Part shown: positions 53,769 through 62,100 of the stretch, piece after piece
Layout of the letters: every line of letters begins with the position of its first letter
Position numbering within the stretch: the stretch's first letter is position 1
DNA from: Candidatus Nanosynbacter sp. HMT-352
GTDB taxonomy: Bacteria > Patescibacteriota > Saccharimonadia > Saccharimonadales > Saccharimonadaceae
Direction: 5' to 3'
Assembly: GCF_022819365.1 (NCBI RefSeq)
Contig: NZ_CP089289.1
Span: 310,001-374,000, forward strand
DNA length: 64,000 bases
Made by a program: the position numbers and the translations under genes
The notes under the pieces: model-generated
Seen by the model: the letters and a program-made list of their open reading frames with translations, nothing else
What the model was told of the DNA's origin: nothing
Databases searched by the model: none

Positions 53769-54812
53769 ATGAAACCATCAAAACCCGTCATCCTCACTGG
53801 CGTGCGCGCCAACAACAACATCCACATAGGTAATTACTTTGGGGCTATTTTGCCAATTATCAACATGGCGAAGCGCCGCTCGGACGAATATGACATCAAT
53901 CTATTCATCCCAGACCTTCACAGTTTTACGACGCCAATTGACCACAGCAAATTGTATGGCAGCATCCTGAACAACGCGCGAGTTTATACCGCCGCTGGAT
54001 TGCCGCTGGACAATTCTTCTATTCATCTTTACCGCCAAAGTCGTATTTCGGCGCACAGCGAATTGGCGTGGATTCTGGACTGCTTCACTGGATTCGGCGA
54101 GATGAGCCGAATGACACAGTTTAAGGACAAAGGAAGTAAAGGCGACGCTTCCGTTGGGCTATTCAACTATCCCGTTCTGATGGCTGCCGACATTCTACTT
54201 TACGGCGCGACTTACGTGCCAGTTGGCGACGATCAGACCCAGCATTTGGAGTTCACTCGTGATATTGCCGAGCGAATGAATCGTAAATTTGGTGATCTAT
54301 TTATCGTGCCGAAGCCCGTAATTCAGCAACATCAATTCTTCGGAAAAGATCAAGGATTGAGGATTAAAGACCTCGTGAATCCAGCGAAGAAAATGAGCAA
54401 ATCTGACGAGAGCAGCAAGGGAATTATTTTCCTTTCTGATGATCCAAAATCGGCGCATAAGAAAATAATGAGCGCAACAACAGATTCAATTGGCAAAGTT
54501 CAATACGACAAGGAAAATCAGCCAGGAATTTCTAATTTGCTGGAGATTTTGACTTTGGTTCGGCAAGACGCTGGCAGGGAAGTTACTCTGGAACAGACCG
54601 CCAACGAGTACTTCGGTATGGATCGTTATGGCGATTTCAAGCGAATTGTGGCTGACGAGGTCGCGGATTTTTTGGAGAATTTCCAGAATCGGCTTGCGGC
54701 GGTTGATGAGCAAGCAATTGAAGAGAAGCTGGCTTCCAGTGAAAAAGACATGAATGTCGTCGCCAATGAAACTCTGTATCGCGTTCAAAAAGCTGTAGGG
54801 CTTCGAAAATAG
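53769..54812 (+). CDS. trpS: Tryptophanyl-tRNA synthetase
   Basis: Charges tRNA-Trp. The class I signatures are IHIGNYFGA (HIGH type) and KMSKSDES. The family features VGDDQTQHLEFTRDIA and ILTGVRANNNIHIGN are present, and the length (347) is normal. The catalytic core shows no insertions. It starts 7 nt after an extended -10 without SD. The pseudouridine synthase gene follows after 12 nt with its own SD, so a small translation-related operon trpS-rluA-like-holB-like is likely. Confidence 0.96.
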   Translation: MKPSKPVILTGVRANNNIHIGNYFGAILPIINMAKRRSDEYDINLFIPDLHSFTTPIDHSKLYGSILNNARVYTAAGLPLDNSSIHLYRQSRISAHSELAWILDCFTGFGEMSRMTQFKDKGSKGDASVGLFNYPVLMAADILLYGATYVPVGDDQTQHLEFTRDIAERMNRKFGDLFIVPKPVIQQHQFFGKDQGLRIKDLVNPAKKMSKSDESSKGIIFLSDDPKSAHKKIMSATTDSIGKVQYDKENQPGISNLLEILTLVRQDAGREVTLEQTANEYFGMDRYGDFKRIVADEVADFLENFQNRLAAVDEQAIEEKLASSEKDMNVVANETLYRVQKAVGLRK

Positions 54813-54824
54813 GGAGCAAATCGC

Positions 54825-55970
54825 GTGAAAATATTACCTCGAACAGTGCTGAAAATAGCTAGATTATACAAACTGGCGGACGACAATACGCCCGTCAAGG
54901 CGCTGCGTCGGCTGGAAATTCAAACGGACGAGTCGCACGTTTTTGCGGAATTTATTTTGAATAAGCAGCATTTTGTGCTGCTTTACGGCTCGATTATTGA
55001 CGAAGAATCTATTGACGATCTATGGATGGAAAAACCAGATAATGCCGAGATTTTGCCGAATCCACTAGACCCAGAATTTATCGAAACGCCGTTCCAGGGA
55101 AAATATGTCATGATGTTCAAAATTTCGCCAACCAAAGTGCGCTTGGATATTTATTTATCGACCAAATTCGACACGACAATTTCTCGAAGTCTTTGGCAAA
55201 AATATATAAAAGCTGGATACGTTTCGGTCAATAATAAGGTTGTGACGACGCCAAAATTTGAGGTTGATGAAACTGATGAGATTGCGCTTAATTTGCCAGA
55301 AAAAGAGCAGGCGGACGTTGATTTGCCGATTTTATACGAAGATGATGATGTGATTGTCGTTAATAAACCAAGCGGGTTGCTGACACACGCAAAGGGCGGA
55401 CTTTCTGACGAGCCGACGGTTGCGGAAATAATTCGCCCGAAGACTTCGTTTGCGACGGACACGGATCGTCCGGGAATTGTTCATAGGCTTGACCGCGACA
55501 CTTCGGGGCTGTTGATTATCGCCAAAAACCCAGAATCTGCCGTGCACCTACAGAGGCAATTTGCCGAGCGAATTGCTAAGAAAACTTACATAGCGATAAC
55601 CGACGGCAAGCCAAAGTTGAATGCCGCAAAGATTGATCTACCAATTGGTCGCAATCCTTCGGCGCCGAGCACGTTCCGCATAGATCCGAACGGGAAACCA
55701 GCTCAGACGACTTACCATGTTTTGGCGGAAAATGACACTCAGTCACTTGTGGAATTGAAGCCGACCACTGGTCGAACTCATCAATTACGCGTCCATTTGG
55801 CGCATCTGAATGCACCGATTCTTGGCGATCGAGTTTACGGAAAGTCTTCAGATTGTCGTATGATGTTGCATGCTCAAAAATTAGAGATAATTTTGCCGTC
55901 TGGCGAGAGAAAAGTTTTTGAAGCCGCAGTTCCTGACGAATTCAAGAAATTCTTCCCAGAGGATTTATAG
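54825..55970 (+). CDS. RluA-family rRNA/tRNA pseudouridine synthase with N-terminal extension
   Basis: A 381-residue protein. Residues 1-95 are an extension of unknown fold. An S4-type RNA-binding domain follows (about 100-160, SRSLWQKYIKAGYVSVNNKVV), then the RluA catalytic domain with the nucleophile Asp in HRLDRDTSGLLIIAKN and GRTHQLRVHLAHLNAPILGD. Best compared to RluD/RluC, which modify 23S rRNA. The start is GTG behind AGGGAG. The extra N-terminal part is unusual for RluD (326 in E. coli). Confidence 0.9.
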   Translation: MKILPRTVLKIARLYKLADDNTPVKALRRLEIQTDESHVFAEFILNKQHFVLLYGSIIDEESIDDLWMEKPDNAEILPNPLDPEFIETPFQGKYVMMFKISPTKVRLDIYLSTKFDTTISRSLWQKYIKAGYVSVNNKVVTTPKFEVDETDEIALNLPEKEQADVDLPILYEDDDVIVVNKPSGLLTHAKGGLSDEPTVAEIIRPKTSFATDTDRPGIVHRLDRDTSGLLIIAKNPESAVHLQRQFAERIAKKTYIAITDGKPKLNAAKIDLPIGRNPSAPSTFRIDPNGKPAQTTYHVLAENDTQSLVELKPTTGRTHQLRVHLAHLNAPILGDRVYGKSSDCRMMLHAQKLEIILPSGERKVFEAAVPDEFKKFFPEDL

Positions 55971-56780
55971 ATGTCTGAAGTGATTATATCCGCTCGAGAC
56001 GCTCAAAAAATCAGCCAGATTTCATCGCAATTGCCTCACGCGCTTTTGGTGATTGCGGATTACGGGCTTGATGGACTAGGCGTGGCTCAAATTCTAGCAA
56101 AAAATAGTGATACTTTTCATCTGAAACCGCTTCCAGAAAAGCAGACCATATCTGTTGATCAAATTCGCGAACTCATCTCTACGCTCCGAACTTACACCAT
56201 AAATCGTCGAGTTATTATCATTGACGAAGCTGATTTAATGACCGAGCCGTCGCAAAATGCATTCCTAAAAGCGCTGGAAGAACCGAATAAAAATACCAAT
56301 TTTATCCTTGTCGCAAAAAACCCGAAGTTGATGCTCGACACTGTTAGATCTCGTTGTCAGACGTTGGCACTTCATAAAACGACATCCGCTCAGGATAAAG
56401 AACTGCTTGAAAAGTACAATTTAGACCCCGCCTCTAGCCAGCAAATTCTTTTCTTAGCTGCAGGGCGACCATTGTTGATTAAAGAATTGGCGGAAAATCC
56501 AGAAAAATTCGCCGAATATAGACAATTAGCCATCGATGCAAAGCAAATTTTAGCCACAAATCGAGAATACGACACGTTTAAGAATCTCGCCAAATACTTT
56601 TCTGACCGCCAAAAAGCGATATTACTTACGGACATTATAGTAAATATGATTCGCTTTCAATCTTTATCGCGCGGAATAAATCCGTCGCTTGAAGATCAAC
56701 TTGAAAAAACCACCTCTGTTGCGAGCGCGTTAAAATCTAACGCCAACGTCAGGCTGGCGCTGACGCAACTTGTGATATAA
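55971..56780 (+). CDS. holB: DNA polymerase III delta-prime-like clamp-loader protein
   Basis: A 269-residue AAA+-type protein. VDQIRELISTLRTYT, VIIIDEADLMTEPSQNAFLKALEEP and the SRC motif (VRSRCQTL) fit delta-prime. The P-loop position reads ADYGLDGLGVAQ, without Walker A Lys-Thr, so it cannot bind ATP normally; that fits the known non-ATPase role of delta-prime. Its length is shorter than E. coli HolB (334). The ATG directly follows the pseudouridine synthase stop with AGAGG as SD. Confidence 0.8.
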   Translation: MSEVIISARDAQKISQISSQLPHALLVIADYGLDGLGVAQILAKNSDTFHLKPLPEKQTISVDQIRELISTLRTYTINRRVIIIDEADLMTEPSQNAFLKALEEPNKNTNFILVAKNPKLMLDTVRSRCQTLALHKTTSAQDKELLEKYNLDPASSQQILFLAAGRPLLIKELAENPEKFAEYRQLAIDAKQILATNREYDTFKNLAKYFSDRQKAILLTDIIVNMIRFQSLSRGINPSLEDQLEKTTSVASALKSNANVRLALTQLVI

Positions 56781-56781
56781 T
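56773..56781 (+). promoter_or_regulatory. Extended -10 of the TPR gene
   Basis: TGA-TATAAT (TATAAT 56776-56781), overlapping the holB-like stop; ATG after 9 nt, no SD. Confidence 0.5.
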
Positions 56782-56790
56782 AGTATAGAT

Positions 56791-57474
56791 ATGTTTGGAT
56801 TACTCCTCATTCTGATTTTAATGATTTGGGCGATTTTTTATCATCCGTCAATCAAAGAAACTGGCGATTTGCCAACAAAGATTACTAATAAACTTGATCA
56901 GTTATGGGAAATTGCCCAGGAATCAATTCGTGAGAATAAATATTTGCGAGCGGAAAAAGCTCTGCTGACAATTTTACGAGTCGACGAGAAAAACGCCACG
57001 GCGTACAACCGCTTGGGGATTTTATATGCCAAGCAGCGCGCATACAAAGACGCCATCGAGTGTTTTGAGATTGCCCAGAGTTTGGAGCCAAGCGCTTCCA
57101 GCCTTCATAACGTCGGCTTAATTTACTACGAAACAGAGAATTATGAAAAGGCGTCGCTAGCATTCGAGCAAGCACTGGAGATGGAAGATGATTTGGCAGC
57201 ACGCTACATCGCTTACGCTAAGGTTCAGGAAAAAATAGGGAACACGAAGAAGGTTATTAATGCATTGGAAAAGGCTGTCGAGTTAGAGCCGATTCCTCAG
57301 ACGTTGAAGATTTTAGCGGAAGCATATGACAATGCCGGACAGGCTGAATTAGCTGAAGAATTACGCAAGAAAGCTACAAAAATGCTAACTCCGACGGCAC
57401 CGTCAAAGAAAGCCGACGCGTCACGTCCACGCCAACAGCGCAAAATCCATCAACCACGAAAAATAGTTATGTAA
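56791..57474 (+). CDS. TPR-repeat protein with N-terminal membrane helix
   Basis: 227 residues. Residues 1-16 are hydrophobic (FGLLLILILMIWAIFYH) and would anchor the protein or act as a signal. At least three TPR units follow (for example AYNRLGILYAKQRAYKDAI, then LHNVGLIYYETENYEKASL), which mediate protein contacts. The end is basic and Pro-rich (ASRPRQQRKIHQPRKI). Partners are unknown. Likely nearly leaderless. It is the last gene before a tRNA pair. Confidence 0.8.
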   Translation: MFGLLLILILMIWAIFYHPSIKETGDLPTKITNKLDQLWEIAQESIRENKYLRAEKALLTILRVDEKNATAYNRLGILYAKQRAYKDAIECFEIAQSLEPSASSLHNVGLIYYETENYEKASLAFEQALEMEDDLAARYIAYAKVQEKIGNTKKVINALEKAVELEPIPQTLKILAEAYDNAGQAELAEELRKKATKMLTPTAPSKKADASRPRQQRKIHQPRKIVM

Positions 57475-57478
57475 ACTC

Positions 57479-57507
57479 TTGTCACAGAGAGAAAAAATTG
57501 ATAAAAT
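57479..57507 (+). promoter_or_regulatory. Promoter of the tRNA-Thr/tRNA-Tyr pair
   Basis: TTGTCA (57479-57484), 17-nt spacer, TAAAAT (57502-57507). The first tRNA begins 11 nt after the -10. Confidence 0.65.
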
Positions 57508-57517
57508 AAATTCAGTT

Positions 57518-57594
57518 GCCGCTTTAGCTCAGTTGGCTAGAGCAACGGTTTTGTAAACCGTAGGTCCTCGGTTCGAGCCCGAGAAGCGGCTCCA
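57518..57594 (+). tRNA. tRNA-Thr (anticodon UGU)
   Basis: A full cloverleaf folds: acceptor GCCGCTT pairs with AAGCGGC, D stem GCTC/GAGC, anticodon stem ACGGT/ACCGT around TTTGTAA (UGU), T stem CTCGG/CCGAG with loop TTCGAGC. Discriminator T and an encoded CCA end follow. It is separated from tRNA-Tyr by 6 nt and is co-transcribed with it. Confidence 0.96.
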
Positions 57595-57600
57595 CATCAC

Positions 57601-57685
57601 GCTGGAATCGTGTAGTGGCAATCACAGGAGACTGTAAATCTCCCGCCGTAAGGCTTCGTAGGTTCGAGTCCTACTTCCAGCACCA
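57601..57685 (+). tRNA. tRNA-Tyr (anticodon GUA)
   Basis: Acceptor GCTGGAA pairs with TTCCAGC, anticodon stem GGAGA/TCTCC around CTGTAAA (GUA), and a long variable arm (CGCCGTAAGGCTTC) as in bacterial tRNA-Tyr. Discriminator A and encoded CCA. Its G34 is a substrate of the Tgt encoded at 25763. Confidence 0.96.
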
Positions 57686-57698
57686 AGATTGAATCATC

Positions 57699-57722
57699 GT
57701 CGCCTTTTGAGGCGACTTTTTT
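57699..57722 (+). terminator. Terminator of the tRNA pair
   Basis: GTCGCC, loop TTTTGA, GGCGAC, then six T. Confidence 0.88.
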
Positions 57723-57742
57723 GATAGCGTAAAGTAGCAATA

Positions 57743-57771
57743 TTGACTTTTATAAGCATATGTGCTATTAT
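57743..57771 (+). promoter_or_regulatory. Promoter of the 57778 gene (leaderless)
   Basis: TTGACT (57743-57748), 17-nt spacer, TGC-TATTAT (TATTAT 57766-57771). The ATG at 57778 begins 6 nt later, so the predicted transcript starts on it. Confidence 0.7.
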
Positions 57772-57777
57772 ATGGGT

Positions 57778-58065
57778 ATGTTTGAATTTACAAAATCTAT
57801 TCTGACATTATGGAATAGCGAAAAAAATCAACGATTGAAATTACAATACGCTTATATTATGTTAGCCATAATCGGGCTGGCCGTGGCGGGATTATTGACA
57901 TTATTTAACGCTTCATCAGCGCACTTGGCGGCGTCAGCTTCAGGAATATTGTTTGTTACATTCTTAGTCAATAGCGTAGTGTGGGGAATAATAGAGGCAT
58001 TTGTCACGCCGAAGCTACCAAAAGAAGCCGGTACGCCAGCCAAAAAATCCACTCGTAAAAAATAG
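57778..58065 (+). CDS. Small membrane protein, two helices
   Basis: No family recognised. 95 residues: helices at about 23-42 and 52-72, a basic N-terminal part (TLWNSEKNQRLKLQ) and a Lys-rich end (GTPAKKSTRKK). ATG at 57778 is preferred over upstream ATGs at 57760 and 57772, because these lie on or before the predicted transcription start. It is the clearest case of a start decided by a promoter in this window. Confidence 0.6.
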   Translation: MFEFTKSILTLWNSEKNQRLKLQYAYIMLAIIGLAVAGLLTLFNASSAHLAASASGILFVTFLVNSVVWGIIEAFVTPKLPKEAGTPAKKSTRKK

Positions 58066-58082
58066 CCCAGTTGATTAAACAC

Positions 58083-58106
58083 GGCTTAATGTGCTAAAAT
58101 TAAGCC
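58083..58106. repeat. Inverted repeat over the tRNA-Thr(GGU) promoter
   Basis: GGCTTAAT (58083-58090), 8 nt, ATTAAGCC (58099-58106). It covers the -10 (58095-58100) and ends next to the predicted start. It could be the terminator of the upstream gene or an operator. Confidence 0.5.
58092..58100 (+). promoter_or_regulatory. Extended -10 of tRNA-Thr (GGU)
   Basis: TGC-TAAAAT (TAAAAT 58095-58100), 12 nt before the tRNA. Confidence 0.5.
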
Positions 58107-58112
58107 TGTTAC

Positions 58113-58188
58113 GCCGCGATAGCTCAGTTGGTAGAGCGCATCCATGGTAAGGATGAGGTCTCGGGTTCAAGCCCCGATCGTGGCTCCA
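58113..58188 (+). tRNA. tRNA-Thr (anticodon GGU)
   Basis: Acceptor GCCGCGA pairs with TCGTGGC (one G-T), D stem GCTC/GAGC, anticodon stem CATCC/GGATG around ATGGTAA (GGU), T loop TTCAAGC. Discriminator T and encoded CCA. It sits at the edge of the R-M module and could be its insertion point. Confidence 0.95.
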
Positions 58189-58199
58189 CATGAAACACG

Positions 58200-58226
58200 G
58201 ATTCGCAGAAATGCGGATCTTTTTTA
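58200..58226 (+). terminator. Terminator of tRNA-Thr (GGU)
   Basis: GATTCGCA, GAAA loop, TGCGGATC, then six T. Its T run overlaps the stop codon of the convergent R-M gene at 58224. Confidence 0.85.
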
Positions 58227-59189
58227 TTCCGCCTTCATTAAGTTTATAAATTTAACTGGTTTTCCCTTTTCCCAATCCATAATAAAGACATACTTGCCAT
58301 TATGCTTAAAATGGTTATTATTTTTGCACCCAGCACACTCACTCTTAATAATCTTTGGAGATTCGCCCCATAATTTGACCATAGGGGGGATTTCTTTTTC
58401 TATCACTTCATGGCGGCAACTCATCGGTATCACGTTTTTAATTCCATCCATCTGAAAAATGTTCCAAGAAATAATTTCCGCAACCCGTAATAACATTTCC
58501 ATTTTTTCTTTTGATATTTTCCTGTCAAGATTTATCTTATCGTCAGGGAATTTGTCATTCCAGTAGTCGATGAAGGTATATAAAAGGTTCTCTCTGGCCA
58601 GCAGAAGATTATCACCTTGCCATTCATATCCGTAAGAGCATTGAAAAGCAACAACCGCCCATTCCAGCCATTCTTTCTTATCATTACAATACGAACCGAC
58701 AACTTGAAGTTTACGGTCTAAAAATCCCACTCTGTCAGACAGTTTCAATACTTTTTTTCCGCTGGCGGCATTGTATCGGCCGACTATAAACGGCGCCTCA
58801 CCACAGGTTATCTCCAGACGAAGTTCTTTGACGTAATCCTTCCAATTATTCTCATCCGCCGGCCAGTTTCCTGAGCTCCAGTCTATCTGCCTGTTCATTT
58901 GACTGACAATATTCTTTGGCGTAAAAACCTCAGCCTTATCCTTTGTGCGGCTTTTTTGCTCTTCCTTTGATTTAGCAATTCTGGGCTGTATTAAATACGT
59001 ATTTGACCCAGTGATGTCTAAAATCGATATTTCTTGCTTTGGATTATGACCGACATAAGAGTCGGTAGCCCACAAAATATTATGCGATTTTCGCTTCGTC
59101 GTCCGCGTCCTATCCAACAAAAGAACATCCAACAAGTCGCCGTGGCGGCGAATGGTGTTCTCAAGGATATCAATAGCAGAGTCTGGCAT
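58224..59189 (-). CDS. R-M system methylase-related subunit
   Basis: 321 residues. It has the N6-adenine methylase entry motif KAEVFTPKNIVSQMN (motif X) and ITCGEAPFIVGRY, which reads as an AdoMet motif I (CGxxPF). SYGYEWQGDNLLLARENLL follows, but no NPPY catalytic motif is seen. This pattern fits a widespread protein found beside GIY-YIG/helicase/methylase restriction proteins and usually annotated as an R-M M-like subunit. Four Cys/His near the end (CRHEV, CAGCKNNNHF) could form a metal site. Second gene of the operon, 6 nt after the large protein. Confidence 0.7.
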   Translation of the reverse strand: MPDSAIDILENTIRRHGDLLDVLLLDRTRTTKRKSHNILWATDSYVGHNPKQEISILDITGSNTYLIQPRIAKSKEEQKSRTKDKAEVFTPKNIVSQMNRQIDWSSGNWPADENNWKDYVKELRLEITCGEAPFIVGRYNAASGKKVLKLSDRVGFLDRKLQVVGSYCNDKKEWLEWAVVAFQCSYGYEWQGDNLLLARENLLYTFIDYWNDKFPDDKINLDRKISKEKMEMLLRVAEIISWNIFQMDGIKNVIPMSCRHEVIEKEIPPMVKLWGESPKIIKSECAGCKNNNHFKHNGKYVFIMDWEKGKPVKFINLMKAE

Positions 59190-59195
59190 GTAATT

Positions 59196-62100
59196 TTATT
59201 CCATTGGGCGAACTTTTTCTTCTATGAAGGCAATTTCTTTATCGCTTAGATCATATTTTTTATACAACTGCTTATCAACCTCTTCAATAGATTTCGACCA
59301 GTCGATATCTGAATTATTCGTAAAGTCCTGGAGTGGAACACATCTCCAGGTATCGGCGTTTACATTTTGAGTAACCTTTAGAACACTTAGTAGTGCCCTT
59401 GCAAACTTAGTTTTTACGTAGACCAAAACATTCTTTGCATGCTCTTCATTTTCAAATGCGCCAATTCCATAAAATGTATGTGTGTATCCACATTGAGGAG
59501 CAATAACAGTAGGATTTGTGACGATTTCGCCAAATTTACCGCTACCTTCCGCTTTTGGAAGTATTACCTTGTATTTAGTAATATTTTTAGCAGTACAATC
59601 TACATATTCGCTTTTAATATATTTTATTGTTCTTTTATTATTTATTACTCCATAAATTGTAATATCGCTAATATTTTGTCTATCATCATTGAACATTTTT
59701 AACTTTAGTACATTAGACGACATTCTTCTTTCCCTGTTTTGATATTCCGGATAGTCTGAAGTAAGCGCACCAAGATTAAATTTTGAACAAACATAAATAA
59801 TATCACCTACATTTTTCTTAACTGAGTAAGATGATACTTTTTTTAAGATACTATTCAGTTCAGGGAATATAGTAAAATGTTTAATAGTACCAAATTTTTT
59901 ACTAGTATCTCTATACGTTATTGACACTCCCCCCTTGATGTCTGTATTAGGAAATATATCTTTACCGTCATTATAGTATTCAAGCACACTAAGATGCTCG
60001 TCATTTAACATTTTTTCGTTCCATTCCTTTGGTGTTTGTCCGGCATTAAACAAGAATCGAGCTGGCGTGATTAGAATAGCTTTATCCGCTATGGCATAGG
60101 CGGCACTCATGAAGTTATGATATACCGGAAGTGCATAATGACTGGCTCCCTGTTGGCCTCCTTGATACGGCGGATTTCCAACTACTGCTGTAAATTTCAT
60201 ATTTAACGTCTCTCCCTTTTTAAACGCGTCAGTTAAATCTAATTGCTTAAGATTACTATCATCAATGCCTGAAAATGTCCCGTAAATATATTTACGTGCG
60301 ATATTGTAGATAATATTCGTTGGCGCAAACCCATAAAGCTGTTTCTCAAGGATGTGTTTTACTCTTTCCGACTTATCTGGTATTTTACTCTCAAGTCCTC
60401 TGTTTAACCTCTTTGCTATTTCTGTAAGGTATAGACCACTCTTTACATATAAATCCGCAAATGTCGCATTTGGATCTTCAAATATGCCAGGATTATTTTC
60501 TTCCAACAAATCAAGCATTTTATTTACAACTATCCTTGGTGTAAAAATCTGATTTGTTTTTAATGGGCGAATGTAAGAGAAAATGTCTTCTTTGGCGCCA
60601 GGGGAAAGGTAATCCGCAATTTCCTGTCGCTTCTCCTCAAACTCTCGAATGGCGGCGTTAAATGTATAGCGATCAAAAAATCCTTCAAATGTTTCGCCGG
60701 TTTCTGGATTTGTCCATGGGCCGCGAATTTTACGGAAATCGTCTTTTGTAAATGGTTCGCTGTCTTTTTCTGTAAATAATTCCTCAAAATCCTTGTCAGA
60801 AACGGTATCCTCGATGTTATCTAACGTGATTTTATCTACATCTGTGCTGGCAGCCATAATGAATGAAGGAATAGCGCGAGTAAATGTGCGCAATTTCCTC
60901 CTAATTTGGTCCATTTCAGACTTTTCTTCTTTTTCGTAATTATCCTCTTCTTTATGAATGACGGTATCGTTAGGGAGATCTTTCTCAATGATATTCGCCA
61001 GGCTATCCGCTAACTTATCCTGAGCTATTCTGTCTGCTATATCGCCAGACACAAACTCTTCTGCCGCTTCTTTGACCTTTTCACGGAGCCCATTTTTAAT
61101 ACTGTCAAGCTCTGCCTTTGAAGGAGAATAGAAATCTTTATATTTCCCAAGGATTTCAGATATTTCAGGCATGCAGTCAGCGGTAATTTTTTCAACAATC
61201 TCGTCCGCCTCCATATCCGAATCAACCGCAGACAACACAATATCCTGCATTCTTGAAGTGTAAACCTTATTACCGAGCAGCTTATCCTTATTTACAGATA
61301 TTCTGTGATCTCGATTCTTTTTACGATCTGGATCGTGCTGAACTTCTTCACTTTTAGTCTGCTTATCAGTATCGCTAGTTGAAGGAGCCTTATTTAATGC
61401 TGCAATCACCTCAGAAGGGATGTTAAAGACATTGTTAATGTTTACAAATAACAAATTAGTAACAAAACCGCGGTTAACGACCTCCTTCGCGACGATGGCT
61501 TTAGGGAAAGTCAAAACTTGCTCTGCATCCAATTCGATCATCTTACCAGATTCATCTTCCGCCAAGACAGGGAAGTAGTTCAGTAATTCTGCTACGTTCT
61601 GCTCTCTGATTTTTTCTGTAGCTTCACCTCTGGCTACGTCCGCCAATAGACTGTTGGCGAACTTGTCATAAACTTTAAGCACGCGATTCGGCGAGAAATC
61701 AAAGACGTAAGCCGACTTTTTACGACAGAGATTGCCATTATTATCTATAAATTCATACGGATTCTGAGAACGGAATATTGCCTGCATATACAGCGACTCA
61801 GATTTAATATCAGACAACATAAGCACAGCAGACCACTCTTTAATGGTAACTCCAGTTGTCAATTGTCCGACAGATAAAGTTATGGTGCGATCATTCTCCT
61901 TGATAGCCTTCTTAACCCTGCTCAAGGCTTTCTCGTTAGCTGCAGTATCCTTCATTTCATCTTCAGATGAATTATTGTCAGACCGAGAAGACCTTCCATT
62001 GCCCGCGGCAAGCACTATTTTATATTCACTAAATACTGGGTGATGGCGCAACATTTTCTCCATAGCCTTCGCTGAAGCAACACGGTTTCCTACCAACCAA

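Noticed and set aside
57760-57777. Upstream ATGs of the 57778 gene
   Set aside because: They lie on or before the TATTAT -10 and so would not be in the transcript.
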